Below are positions 7,896 through 16,274 of a stretch of DNA of 64,000 nucleotides, one piece after another. Source of the stretch: Halobacillus massiliensis (GTDB taxonomy: Bacteria > Bacillota > Bacilli > Bacillales > Halobacillaceae); contig NZ_LT800499.1 of assembly GCF_900166625.1 (NCBI RefSeq), forward strand, positions 248,001 through 312,000, in the 5' to 3' direction. Both the position numbers and the translations under genes were made by a program. The notes under the pieces were generated by a model, which saw only the letters and a list, made by a program, of their open reading frames with translations, was not told the DNA's origin and did not search any database. Every line of letters starts with the position of its first letter. Positions within the stretch are counted from its first letter, which is position 1.

Positions 7896-8666
7896 ATGAG
7901 TCAAGTTGTTTTTATTACAGGTGCTGCCAGCGGAATTGGTTATCAAATTGGTACGGCTTTTGCAAAGGAAGGAGCAAAGGTGGTTCTTAGCGATGTAAAT
8001 GAAGAGAAAGTCAAAGAGGCAGCCGAAACTCTAAAGAAAAAAGGCTGTGAATGTATCGGTCTTAAGTGTGATGTCACAAAGGAAGAAGAGCTGAAGAATT
8101 GCATTGATGAAACGATCACAACTTATGGACGTCTTGACGTGTTAATTAACAATGCCGGCCTGCAGCATGTCGCTTCAATTGAAGAGTTTCCTACCGAGAA
8201 GTTCCGTTTTATTACAGATGTGATGCTGGTCGCCCCATTTATGGCGATAAAGCACGCTTTTCCAATTATGAAGAAGCAGGGATTTGGGCGGATTATTAAT
8301 ATGGCATCTATTAACGGGTTAATTGGTTTTGCCGGGAAGGCAGCCTATAACAGTTCCAAGCATGGTGTAATCGGCTTAACAAAAGTGGCAGCGTTGGAAG
8401 GAGCCGAACATGGGGTTACGGTTAATGCGATCTGCCCTGGCTATGTCGACACACCATTAGTTAGAAACCAGTTGGAAGATTTAGCGTCCAACCGCGGGGT
8501 TTCCCTTGAAAAAGTTTTAGAAGAGGTTATTTATCCGCTAGTTCCTCAGAAACGGCTGCTTTCTGTTGAGGAAATTGCCGACTATACGATGTTTTTAGCA
8601 AGTGAAAAAGCAAGAGGTGTTACAGGCCAGGCAGTCGTTCTAGATGGCGGTTATACAGCCCAATAA
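7896..8666 (+). CDS. 3-hydroxybutyrate dehydrogenase (SDR family)
   Basis: A 256-residue classical short-chain dehydrogenase. It shows the NAD-binding motif TGAASGIG (8-14), NNAG (85-88), catalytic Ser138, and YNSSK with Tyr151 and Lys155. QHVASIEEFPTEKF after NNAG and the C-terminal VLDGGYTAQ are typical of D-3-hydroxybutyrate dehydrogenases. It oxidises 3-hydroxybutyrate to acetoacetate, the substrate of the adjacent CoA-transferase. The start has a TAGGAGG site. The context agrees with the B. subtilis yxjC-scoA-scoB-yxjF operon, though the gene order differs. Confidence 0.9.
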   Translation: MSQVVFITGAASGIGYQIGTAFAKEGAKVVLSDVNEEKVKEAAETLKKKGCECIGLKCDVTKEEELKNCIDETITTYGRLDVLINNAGLQHVASIEEFPTEKFRFITDVMLVAPFMAIKHAFPIMKKQGFGRIINMASINGLIGFAGKAAYNSSKHGVIGLTKVAALEGAEHGVTVNAICPGYVDTPLVRNQLEDLASNRGVSLEKVLEEVIYPLVPQKRLLSVEEIADYTMFLASEKARGVTGQAVVLDGGYTAQ

Positions 8667-8682
8667 TAAAGGAGGATGTTCA

Positions 8683-9861
8683 ATGAGAGAAGTATATATT
8701 TTAGAAGGCGCCCGCACCCCGTTTGGCAGTTTTGGAGGCAAGTTAAAAGATTTAGATCCAACGACGCTTGGGGTGACGGCAAGTAAAGAAGCCATCAGAA
8801 GAAGCGGAATTTCTCCTGAGCAGATAGACTTTTCTGTAATTGGAAATGTGATTCACTCCGCTAAGAATGCTCCCTATCTTTCAAGGCATATTGCCTTAAA
8901 CACCGGAGTCCCTCAAAGCAGCCCGGCGCTTACAGTTAACCGGCTGTGCGGGTCAGGCCTCCAGGCTGTTGTTTCAGCTGCCCAGTCGATTCAATTAGGC
9001 GAAGGTGAAGCGGCATTAGCCGGAGGGGTGGAAAACATGAGCCTTTCACCTTATGCCCTAAGAGGGAGCCGTTTTGGAACAAAACTTGGCACACCGAAGA
9101 TGGACGATATGCTGTGGGCGGCCTTAACCGATGAATACATAGGCTGCGGAATGGGGGTAACAGCGGAAAACCTTGCAGAGAAATACGAAATCAGCCGTGA
9201 AGAACAGGATGCCTATGCCGCTATAAGCCATAAGCGGGCGGCAGCGGCAAGAAGAGAAGGAAGGCTGGCTGAGGAAATTACAGCCGTAGAAATCAAAAGC
9301 CGTAAAGGGACATTGGAAGTAACGGAAGATGAGCATATCCGTGAAGATACAACGCCAGAAGGGCTTTCGGCTTTAAAGCCTGCTTTTAAAAAGGACGGCA
9401 GTGTAACCGGAGGAAACGCGAGTGGAATTAACGACGGAGCTGGTGCAGTCGTTGCAGCAAGTGAAGATTTTGTCAGAGCTAATAACAGCACCCCGATCGC
9501 GAGAATCATTTCCTGGGGAGTAGCAGGGGTAGATCCAGCTTATATGGGCATCGGACCAGTCTCCGCCATTAAGAAAGCTTTACAGTCAGCAGCTCTTACG
9601 CTTGAGGATATGGATTTAATTGAAGTAAACGAAGCGTTTGCTTCCCAGTACTTAGCCGTAGAAAAAGAGCTGGGGCTTGATCGTGAGAAAGTGAACGTTA
9701 ACGGCGGAGCAGTCGCACTCGGACACCCGATTGGTGCAAGCGGTACACGAGTATTGTATTCATTAATTAAAGAGCTGAAACGCCGTAACAATAAATATGG
9801 TGCAGCTTCGCTTTGTATTGGCGGCGGACAGGGAATCGCCATGATCGTTGAAGCTTTATAA
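8683..9861 (+). CDS. acetyl-CoA C-acetyltransferase (thiolase)
   Basis: A 392-residue thiolase. Cys89 in NRLCGSGLQA is the acyl-accepting cysteine; the His of GHPIG and the second Cys of LCIGGGQG near the C-terminus complete the active site. It would split acetoacetyl-CoA, made by ScoAB, into two acetyl-CoA. ATG 8683 is chosen because GGAGG lies 7 bases before it; the frame extends into the end of the dehydrogenase gene but without a RBS. Confidence 0.93.
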   Translation: MREVYILEGARTPFGSFGGKLKDLDPTTLGVTASKEAIRRSGISPEQIDFSVIGNVIHSAKNAPYLSRHIALNTGVPQSSPALTVNRLCGSGLQAVVSAAQSIQLGEGEAALAGGVENMSLSPYALRGSRFGTKLGTPKMDDMLWAALTDEYIGCGMGVTAENLAEKYEISREEQDAYAAISHKRAAAARREGRLAEEITAVEIKSRKGTLEVTEDEHIREDTTPEGLSALKPAFKKDGSVTGGNASGINDGAGAVVAASEDFVRANNSTPIARIISWGVAGVDPAYMGIGPVSAIKKALQSAALTLEDMDLIEVNEAFASQYLAVEKELGLDREKVNVNGGAVALGHPIGASGTRVLYSLIKELKRRNNKYGAASLCIGGGQGIAMIVEAL

Positions 9862-9882
9862 AAATAAAGGGGGAGATTATCT

Positions 9883-11166
9883 ATGCTTGGCATATTACTA
9901 GGACTTGTTGTCTTAATGGCTCTGGCTTATTTAGGATGGTCGATCATCTGGGTCGCACCGATTGCAGCCGGAGTTGTTGCGGTAACCGGGGGACTCGATC
10001 TTCTCGATGCCTATAAAAATACGTACATGGAAGGATTCGTCGGCTTTGCGAAAGACTGGTTTCCAGTCTTTATGCTCGGTGCCATCTTCGGAAAACTCAT
10101 GGAGGATACGGGCATGGCCCGAACGGTTGCTGTTGCTTTAACTAAGCTGGTCGGTACGAAACGGGCGATTTTAGGAGTACTCGTTTCAGCTGCGGTTTTA
10201 ACATACGGGGGAGTAAGTTTATTCGTTGTCGTATTCGCCGTATATCCTTTAGCATTATCACTTTTTAGAGAAGCCAATATCAGCCGCCGGTTAATCCCGG
10301 CGACTGTAGCACTGGGCGCCTTTACATTCACAATGACGGCTATTCCAGGGACACCACAGATTCAAAACCTGATCCCGATGGAATACTTCAAAACAGACGC
10401 CGCAGCAGCGCCTGTGATGGGAATTATTGCTGCTATTATCATGGCAGGAGGGGGCTATTTTTATCTCCGCTGGCGTGAGAAGCAGCTCACAGCAAAAGGA
10501 GAAAATTTCACCGAACCGAAGGATAATAAGATTACGAAAGAAAACGGGAAAGCTCCTAACTTTATTTTATCCTTACTGCCGCTGCTCACCGTTTTGATTA
10601 CGCTCAACCTGTTGAAGTGGGATATTGTTACAGCATTAATTTCAGGAATTGTACTCATTATGCTTCTTAACGTACAACAGTTCAAAGGGTTTACAAAATC
10701 CCTTAACAGTGGAGCAGGAGGATCAGTTATTGCGATTATTAATACAAGTGCAGCGGTTGGTTTTGGAACAGTCGTAAAAGCGGTGCCCGGTTTTGAACGC
10801 CTGACCGAGGTGTTAATGGGGATTAAGGGAAATCCGCTTATCTCAGAAGCTGTGGCCGTAAACGTGCTTGCTGGGGCGACAGGCTCTGCATCAGGCGGTA
10901 TGGGGATTGCCCTTGAGGCGCTTGGATCGAAATACTATGAAATTGCCATGAACAGTGGAATAAGTCCAGAGGCTTTCCATAGAGTAGCCTCATTATCTTC
11001 AGGAGGACTCGATGCCCTGCCTCATAATGGAGCTGTTTTAACGCTCCTTACGATTACAGGCATGTCACATAAAGACAGCTATAAGGATATCTTCGTTGTC
11101 GCTGTCTTAATTCCAGTAATTTCTGTTGCCGTTGTAATCTTACTTTCTTCTATTGGTATTTTATAA
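9883..11166 (+). CDS. GntP-family permease, probably 3-hydroxybutyrate or related acid uptake
   Basis: A 427-residue integral membrane protein with about 12 hydrophobic segments, belonging to the GntP/gluconate-H+ symporter family (motifs GGVSLFVVVFAVYPLALSLFREANISRRL and GATGSASGGMGIALEALG). Its place as the last gene of the ketone-body operon suggests uptake of 3-hydroxybutyrate or acetoacetate instead of gluconate, as inferred for B. subtilis YxjC. The RBS is a run of five G. No terminator directly follows; structured repeats begin 20 bases downstream. Confidence 0.85.
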   Translation: MLGILLGLVVLMALAYLGWSIIWVAPIAAGVVAVTGGLDLLDAYKNTYMEGFVGFAKDWFPVFMLGAIFGKLMEDTGMARTVAVALTKLVGTKRAILGVLVSAAVLTYGGVSLFVVVFAVYPLALSLFREANISRRLIPATVALGAFTFTMTAIPGTPQIQNLIPMEYFKTDAAAAPVMGIIAAIIMAGGGYFYLRWREKQLTAKGENFTEPKDNKITKENGKAPNFILSLLPLLTVLITLNLLKWDIVTALISGIVLIMLLNVQQFKGFTKSLNSGAGGSVIAIINTSAAVGFGTVVKAVPGFERLTEVLMGIKGNPLISEAVAVNVLAGATGSASGGMGIALEALGSKYYEIAMNSGISPEAFHRVASLSSGGLDALPHNGAVLTLLTITGMSHKDSYKDIFVVAVLIPVISVAVVILLSSIGIL

Positions 11167-11187
11167 GGTTTATAAATGCTGGAAATT

Positions 11188-11382
11188 TGATAGAAAGCTG
11201 GAGGGAATTCCCTTGTTCCGTTTCCCTTGATAAAGAGGGGCGGGCCAGGGGAAATAACTCGCTTTCCATGGGCGAACGGTAAGCTTCCTCGGGCTTTGCC
11301 CTCCGGGATCTCACCTTGTTCTATCCTCCCATAGGAAGTCTCGCCGTTTCCTCCGGCACTTTATGATTATTAAAGTAAAGAA
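11188..11382 (-). repeat. intergenic repeat, B copy
   Basis: A B-type copy reading on minus, nearly identical to the next one at 11407. It contains the TTCCGTTT segment, the invariant loop sequences and a decayed far end. Confidence 0.8.
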
Positions 11383-11406
11383 ACATTGGAATAGCGAGGA
11401 AAAAAT

Positions 11407-11814
11407 CCGATAGAAAGTTGGAGGGAATTCCCTTGTTCCGTTTCCCTTGATAAAGAGAATCGGACCTGGGGAAAGACTCGCTTTCCATGGGCGAACGGTG
11501 AGCTTCCTCGGGCTTTTAGCCCTCCGGGATCTCACCCTATTCTATCCTCCCATAGGAGTCTTGCCGTTTCCCTGGTCCTTTATGTTTTTTGGAGTAACGG
11601 AACGTTAACGTAAAAGGAGTAAGGTAGAGAATGTTCCTCCAACCTTTGGGTTCCGTTTACACCATCAACGTTAAATAGGCTGGGAAATGGTGAGACTCCT
11701 GCAGGGAGATAGAGCCATGGTGAGATCCGCGAGTGTAACGAGCTAGCTCACCGGCTCCCCGCGGAAAGGGGAGCTATTTATCAGCCGCTTTTCTACGTAC
11801 TTGATAAACGGAAC
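11407..11814. repeat. composite intergenic repeat, unit II (B copy minus, A copy plus)
   Basis: The B copy (11407-11602, minus) and A copy (11650-11814, plus) flank a 47-base spacer, the same order as unit III at 52184 and the inverse of unit I at 2454. The A copy has ends GTTCCGTTTA and TAAACGGAAC. An open frame on the minus strand of the B copy is not a gene. Together with the copy at 11188 this fills most of the 870-base gap between the permease and ilvE. Confidence 0.85.
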
Positions 11815-11870
11815 AGGCTGCTTTCGAACAGTCTATCTGTATTATAAAATTTACCATATAACACTAAATT

Positions 11871-11902
11871 AAAGGATTTCTATAATTGGAAATCCTTTTT
11901 TT
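11871..11902 (+). terminator. rho-independent terminator
   Basis: AAAGGATTTC / GAAATCCTTT with an 8-base loop and seven T. It lies beyond the repeats and may be the real end of the ketone-body operon transcript, or insulate ilvE. Confidence 0.8.
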
Positions 11903-12034
11903 CTGTACTGCTTAAACGTAAAACAGAATCTTAAGCCGGAAACCTTTAAAAAACCTTCACTTGGGCGTACAATAGTACTAATATTGCGTCTCTTTCACTT
12001 AGACGCTAATACAGACAAGAAGGAGCCAAGGAAG

Positions 12035-13111
12035 ATGATGACAGACCAAGAATTGACCATTGCAAAAAGCAACGATCGAAAACCAAAACCGACACAGGAC
12101 CAAATCCCATTTGGCACAACATTCACTGACCATATGTTTGTAATGGATTACGAAGAAGGAAAAGGCTGGTTCGAACCAAGAATCGTACCTTATGAGCCGA
12201 TCACCTTAGATCCGGCCGCGATGATTTTTCATTATGGCCAAACCGTTTTTGAAGGATTGAAGGCATACCGCGGGGACAACGATAACATTCTGCTTTTCCG
12301 TCCAAAGGAAAACTTCAAACGTTTAAATCAATCAAGCGACCGTTTAAGTATTCCGCCGATTGATGAAGACAAAGTTCTGAGTTATCTTACAGAACTAATC
12401 AATCTTGAAAAGGACTGGGTTCCGACAACAGAGGGAACCTCACTATATATTCGTCCATTTATTATAGCAACAGCTCCAAATCTTGCCGTTGCTCCATCAA
12501 AAACCTATAAGTTTATGATTATCCTTTCTCCGGTAGGTTCTTACTTTTCCGGCGGAATACATCCTGTGAAAATTAAAGTAGAGGATAAATTCACCCGTGC
12601 TGTCAAAGGCGGAACCGGTATGGCAAAGACAGCCGGTAACTATTCCTCGGGCTATCAGGCTCAAGCTAAAGCCTATCAAGAAGGAAGTGCAGACGTTCTT
12701 TGGCTTGATGGTATCGAAAAGCGGTACATAGAAGAAGTCGGCAGTATGAATATCTTCTTTAAAATTAACGGGGAAGTGATTACCCCAGAATTAAGCGGCA
12801 GTATCCTTAAAGGAATCACAAGAATGTCCATTTTAGAAGTTTTACGAGAATGGGGCGTTCCTGTCACAGAACGGAAGATTTCAATTGATGAAGTTTATGA
12901 AGCCTATGAAAGAGGGGAAGTAGAAGAAGCATTTGGGACGGGTACAGCTGCAGTCATTTCACCTGTTGGCGAATTGAACTGGCAGGGGCGTAAGATGACT
13001 ATTAATAATAACGTAATCGGAGAGCTGTCTCAAAAGCTTTATGACACGATCACAGGCATTCAAAAAGGAAAACTGGAAGATCGCTATGAATGGGTAGTAG
13101 AAGTGAAATAA
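12035..13111 (+). CDS. ilvE: branched-chain amino acid aminotransferase
   Basis: A 358-residue class IV, PLP-dependent aminotransferase for leucine, isoleucine and valine. It is of the longer (about 360-residue) type found in Firmicutes. Lys198 in GGTGMAKTAGNY is the expected PLP lysine; HYGQTVFEGLKAYRG and EEVGSMNIFF are family motifs. ATG 12035 is chosen because AAGGAG lies 9 bases upstream; the frame can be read from 11984 but there is no RBS. A small hairpin (GCGTCT/AGACGC, 11986-12006) lies in the leader. The gene is monocistronic and ends in a strong terminator. Confidence 0.95.
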   Translation: MMTDQELTIAKSNDRKPKPTQDQIPFGTTFTDHMFVMDYEEGKGWFEPRIVPYEPITLDPAAMIFHYGQTVFEGLKAYRGDNDNILLFRPKENFKRLNQSSDRLSIPPIDEDKVLSYLTELINLEKDWVPTTEGTSLYIRPFIIATAPNLAVAPSKTYKFMIILSPVGSYFSGGIHPVKIKVEDKFTRAVKGGTGMAKTAGNYSSGYQAQAKAYQEGSADVLWLDGIEKRYIEEVGSMNIFFKINGEVITPELSGSILKGITRMSILEVLREWGVPVTERKISIDEVYEAYERGEVEEAFGTGTAAVISPVGELNWQGRKMTINNNVIGELSQKLYDTITGIQKGKLEDRYEWVVEVK

Positions 13112-13117
13112 AAAGGT

Positions 13118-13149
13118 AAAACCAGGCTGAACTCCAGCCTGGTTTTTTT
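13118..13149 (+). terminator. rho-independent terminator after ilvE
   Basis: ACCAGGCT / AGCCTGGT with an 8-base loop and seven T. Confidence 0.92.
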
Positions 13150-13183
13150 GTAAAAGAAATTTATTTTGGTGCTATGATAAATG

Positions 13184-13340
13184 TATTCCGTTTCCCTATC
13201 AGTAGTAAAAAGTCTGGGAAATGGCGAGACTTACTGCAGGGAGGTAGAGCCAAGGTGAGATCCGCGATTGCAGCGAGCTAGCTCACCGGCTCCCCGCGGA
13301 AAGCGAGTGTTTTCCCAGCTATTTCTACAGTAATCGGAAC
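13184..13340 (+). repeat. intergenic repeat, solitary A copy
   Basis: An A-type copy with intact helices CTGGGAAA / TTTCCCAG and GTGAG / CTCAC and the GAGCTAGCTC core. Its ends (ATTCCGTTT and TAATCGGAAC) are slightly decayed. It sits between the ilvE terminator and the convergent abgT gene. Confidence 0.8.
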
Positions 13341-13357
13341 AGTCTACTTTTCTTACA

Positions 13358-14902
13358 CTAATTCATATACATATGAATTCCAGGACCAAACGGAATTCCA
13401 AGAACGGCAAAAGCAATCAGCAAAATAATCCAAATGACGAAGAAAATAATACTGTATGGCAGCATAAGAGAAATAAGCGTGCCTAATCCAGCCTTTTTGT
13501 TGTATTCTTTCATAAACGCCAGAACTACAATGATGTAAGGGTTCATTGGTGTAATGATATTCGTAGATGAGTCAGCAATACGGTAAGCCATCTGGATAAA
13601 AGCCGGATGATAGTCTAATAGATAAAACATCTGCAGGAAAATAGGAGCTTCCAGTGCCCATTGGGCAGAACCGCTGAAGATTAACAGGTTCATAAAAGCG
13701 GTTAGTATGGAAAAGCCAACGACAACGGGAAGGCCTGTCATATTCATAGCTTGCAGAGTGTCAGCCCCGCTGACCGCAATCCATGTACCTATATTGGTCC
13801 AGTCAAAGTACGCGATGAACTGAGCAGCGGCAAAGATAAGAACGATAAAACCGGACATATCCTTCATCGCTTCACCCATAAATCCAGAAATGTCACGTGT
13901 AGATTTGATCTTTTTTACTGTTACACCATAAACAATGCCAATGATAATGAAGAAGAAGAGAATAATAGGAACAATTCCATCAAGGAATGGAGAAGGAACC
14001 AGCCCTCCTTCTTCACCTCTAAGGGCAGAATTCGGCCAGGCAATGGCAGTTATAAGCAGAGCAATAAAGATAAAACCGGCAATTATAGAATTTCGGAAGC
14101 CCCTCATTTCCACAGCGGAACTGGCTTTTAGCTCGCTTCCAGCCTCGCCTTTATATTTCCCTAAGCGGGGTTCGATAATTTTTTCAGTGATCAGCGCACC
14201 AGTAATGGAGAGGACAATAACAGAGGCAATCATAAAGTACCAGTTGTCTACAGGGGTTACGACAATATTAGAATCCATGCTTTGCATAACTTCAGTAGAA
14301 ATTCCGGCTAACAGGGCATCTGTTCCTGTAATAATAAAATTTGCTGTGAAACCTGAACCTACACCAGCAAATCCGGCAGCTAACCCGGCAAGCGGGTGAC
14401 GACCAATCGTGTAAAATACCATGGCAGCTAAAGGGGGAATGATTACAAAGGCTGCATCTGAAGCGATGTTGCCAAGTATCCCTACAAGAATAATCGCATA
14501 TGTGACCAATGATTTAGGTGCTTTAAGAATCGTACTTTTAATAGCGGTTTCGAGTAAGCCGACTTTATCAGCCAGCCCTATCCCAAGCATCATGGCTAAT
14601 ACTAAACCGAGGGGAGCGAAGCCGGTAAAGTTGTCCAGCATAGAGGTGAGGATGAATTCTAATCCTTCTCCAGAAACTAAGCTTTTGATAGCAACTTCTT
14701 CTCCAGTGCCTGGTTCCTGAACGGTTACACCAAATTGAGAAATAATCCAGGAAAATAGAATTGTAAATCCTGCCAGGTAAACGAAGAGCATAAAAGGTTC
14801 GGGAAGCTTGTTTCCCACCTTTTCAATCCCATTAAGAAATTTTTCTAAAACTGAAGTTTTTTTCTCTTTGTGATGCATTTCCTCTTTCTTTAATTGACTC
14901 AT
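13358..14902 (-). CDS. AbgT-family transporter
   Basis: A protein of about 514 residues with roughly 12 hydrophobic segments. It belongs to the AbgT family, named for the E. coli p-aminobenzoyl-glutamate importer; some members are drug exporters. Family segments include GFGIGLADKVGLLE-like GIGLADKVGLLE and SSTNIITPMNPYIIVVLAF near the C-terminus. ATG 14902 is preferred over GTG 14911 for spacing to AGGGTGAGG. It is the last gene of the minus-strand hydrolase operon, 61 bases after the regulator, which supports a role in bringing in the amidated substrates that the M20 enzymes cut. Confidence 0.9.
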   Translation of the reverse strand: MSQLKKEEMHHKEKKTSVLEKFLNGIEKVGNKLPEPFMLFVYLAGFTILFSWIISQFGVTVQEPGTGEEVAIKSLVSGEGLEFILTSMLDNFTGFAPLGLVLAMMLGIGLADKVGLLETAIKSTILKAPKSLVTYAIILVGILGNIASDAAFVIIPPLAAMVFYTIGRHPLAGLAAGFAGVGSGFTANFIITGTDALLAGISTEVMQSMDSNIVVTPVDNWYFMIASVIVLSITGALITEKIIEPRLGKYKGEAGSELKASSAVEMRGFRNSIIAGFIFIALLITAIAWPNSALRGEEGGLVPSPFLDGIVPIILFFFIIIGIVYGVTVKKIKSTRDISGFMGEAMKDMSGFIVLIFAAAQFIAYFDWTNIGTWIAVSGADTLQAMNMTGLPVVVGFSILTAFMNLLIFSGSAQWALEAPIFLQMFYLLDYHPAFIQMAYRIADSSTNIITPMNPYIIVVLAFMKEYNKKAGLGTLISLMLPYSIIFFVIWIILLIAFAVLGIPFGPGIHMYMN

Positions 14903-14963
14903 ATTCCTCACCCTTTTCTTATTTTTGGAAATTTTCCTTTAACCTTCCGAATTAGAGTGTCAT

Positions 14964-16274
14964 TTATGATTCACCTGTTACAAATTGATAGACTTTCCTC
15001 GGACGTCCTCTCTCTCCGGATTGAGATTCTCCGGCCTGTTCAACGATACCAGCTCGCTCCATTTCAGTTAGAATTCTTCGTCCGTTTCTTTCCGAGCTTT
15101 TCAGCCAGCGGGCGAGATCCTGAGAAGAAAATCGGTCTCGTCCGTACTGTTTAGAATAAGCCGCTATTTTTGAAATAACTCCAGGACTCAAGTGAGCCTG
15201 TTTAATTCTTTCCTTCCAGGCGGAGCCTACTTCAGAAGTCTGGTAATTGATCTCTTTTCTTTGTTCCTTTAATGAAATGGACTGGTCTTCGTCTACGACG
15301 AGGATGACTGGTTTTTCATATTCTTTAATATGCCGGAACCCAAGCCTCACATTCTGCTCTGCCTGGAGGACGGTTTCCCCGTAGCCGACAGAGACTTTAG
15401 CCTGCAAGTTTGTCTGCATCCGAATTTCTTCGATTAAGGTAAAAATGTCTGAATCGGATTCTGCACTTAGTTCACCCCGCGTTGTAAAAATAAAGAATAA
15501 TCCGTCTCCCATCTGCATAACAGACCCATTTGTTTTTTCAGCAATAGCAAGGAGCTGACGTCTCACATCAAGTTCTTGATATTTCGTTTTAAACGAATAA
15601 TAGTTTTCGTCGAGCTGGTTTGGACTCATTTCAACCCGGCATCCGATTACAGCCACTTGGGAATTGCGGTAAAGTTTAGACTGGGCGCGCTCTTCAAGAA
15701 ACTGAATAATCATTTTAATAGAGAGATAGGAAGGTGTCACTCGAAATACAGGAATATTCTGACTCTTTAAAGTTTCATATACATCTTTAATGGATGTAAT
15801 CACTACTTCTGTTTTTCTTTCATTGAATAAATCGGCATGAAACTCAATAAGCTCCTCGGAACTTTTTCCACTTTCAAATGGATGATTATAATAGGATAGG
15901 TTTTCGAGCTGGTAGAAAGACAGAATTTTTTCAAACTCTTCATCTGCAATCGTATCGATACTGAATCGGCGGCAGACTTTATTTATAGCAAGCTGTGCTT
16001 CCAGCAGAATGCCGAAAAAGCTGGACCCGTGAAGGGGAGGAAACGCCCCCTCTTGCTCGGTAATCAGTTTGTTTTCCATTGCATACGTATGATTCAAAAC
16101 CCCTGAGAACAGCCACTGATCAACTTCATAACGATGATTGGTTAATATCGTGCGGACTTCCTCCAGCTGATTATAGGCATGGGGCACAAATGTGATATCT
16201 TCAAATTCTTTCGCCACATACATGATTCTCTCTAAGGAATCGTGGGGAGCAATGACACCAATTGTGGTTTTCAT
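14964..16274 (-). CDS. multidomain transcriptional regulator with C-terminal winged helix
   Basis: A 436-residue protein. The N-terminal ~150 residues (MKTTIGVIAPHDSLERI and following) look like a ligand-sensing domain. The middle (about 205-330, with QMGDGLFFIFTTRG and KVSVGYGETVLQAEQNVRLG) resembles a degenerate GGDEF/cyclase-like fold. The C-terminus has a winged-helix DNA-binding domain (SSQDLARWLKSSERNGRRILTEMERAGIV) ending in GERGRPRKVYQF. It overlaps the preceding hydrolase gene by ATGA and is encoded within the operon it presumably controls. I know no characterised homologue by name. The assignment as regulator rests on the C-terminal domain. Confidence 0.65.
   Translation of the reverse strand: MKTTIGVIAPHDSLERIMYVAKEFEDITFVPHAYNQLEEVRTILTNHRYEVDQWLFSGVLNHTYAMENKLITEQEGAFPPLHGSSFFGILLEAQLAINKVCRRFSIDTIADEEFEKILSFYQLENLSYYNHPFESGKSSEELIEFHADLFNERKTEVVITSIKDVYETLKSQNIPVFRVTPSYLSIKMIIQFLEERAQSKLYRNSQVAVIGCRVEMSPNQLDENYYSFKTKYQELDVRRQLLAIAEKTNGSVMQMGDGLFFIFTTRGELSAESDSDIFTLIEEIRMQTNLQAKVSVGYGETVLQAEQNVRLGFRHIKEYEKPVILVVDEDQSISLKEQRKEINYQTSEVGSAWKERIKQAHLSPGVISKIAAYSKQYGRDRFSSQDLARWLKSSERNGRRILTEMERAGIVEQAGESQSGERGRPRKVYQFVTGES

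Noticed and set aside
11188-11814. Degenerate insertion sequence
   Set aside because: No transposase-like frame or remnant is seen; the content is helices and loops only. A non-autonomous element remains possible and is given as a finding.
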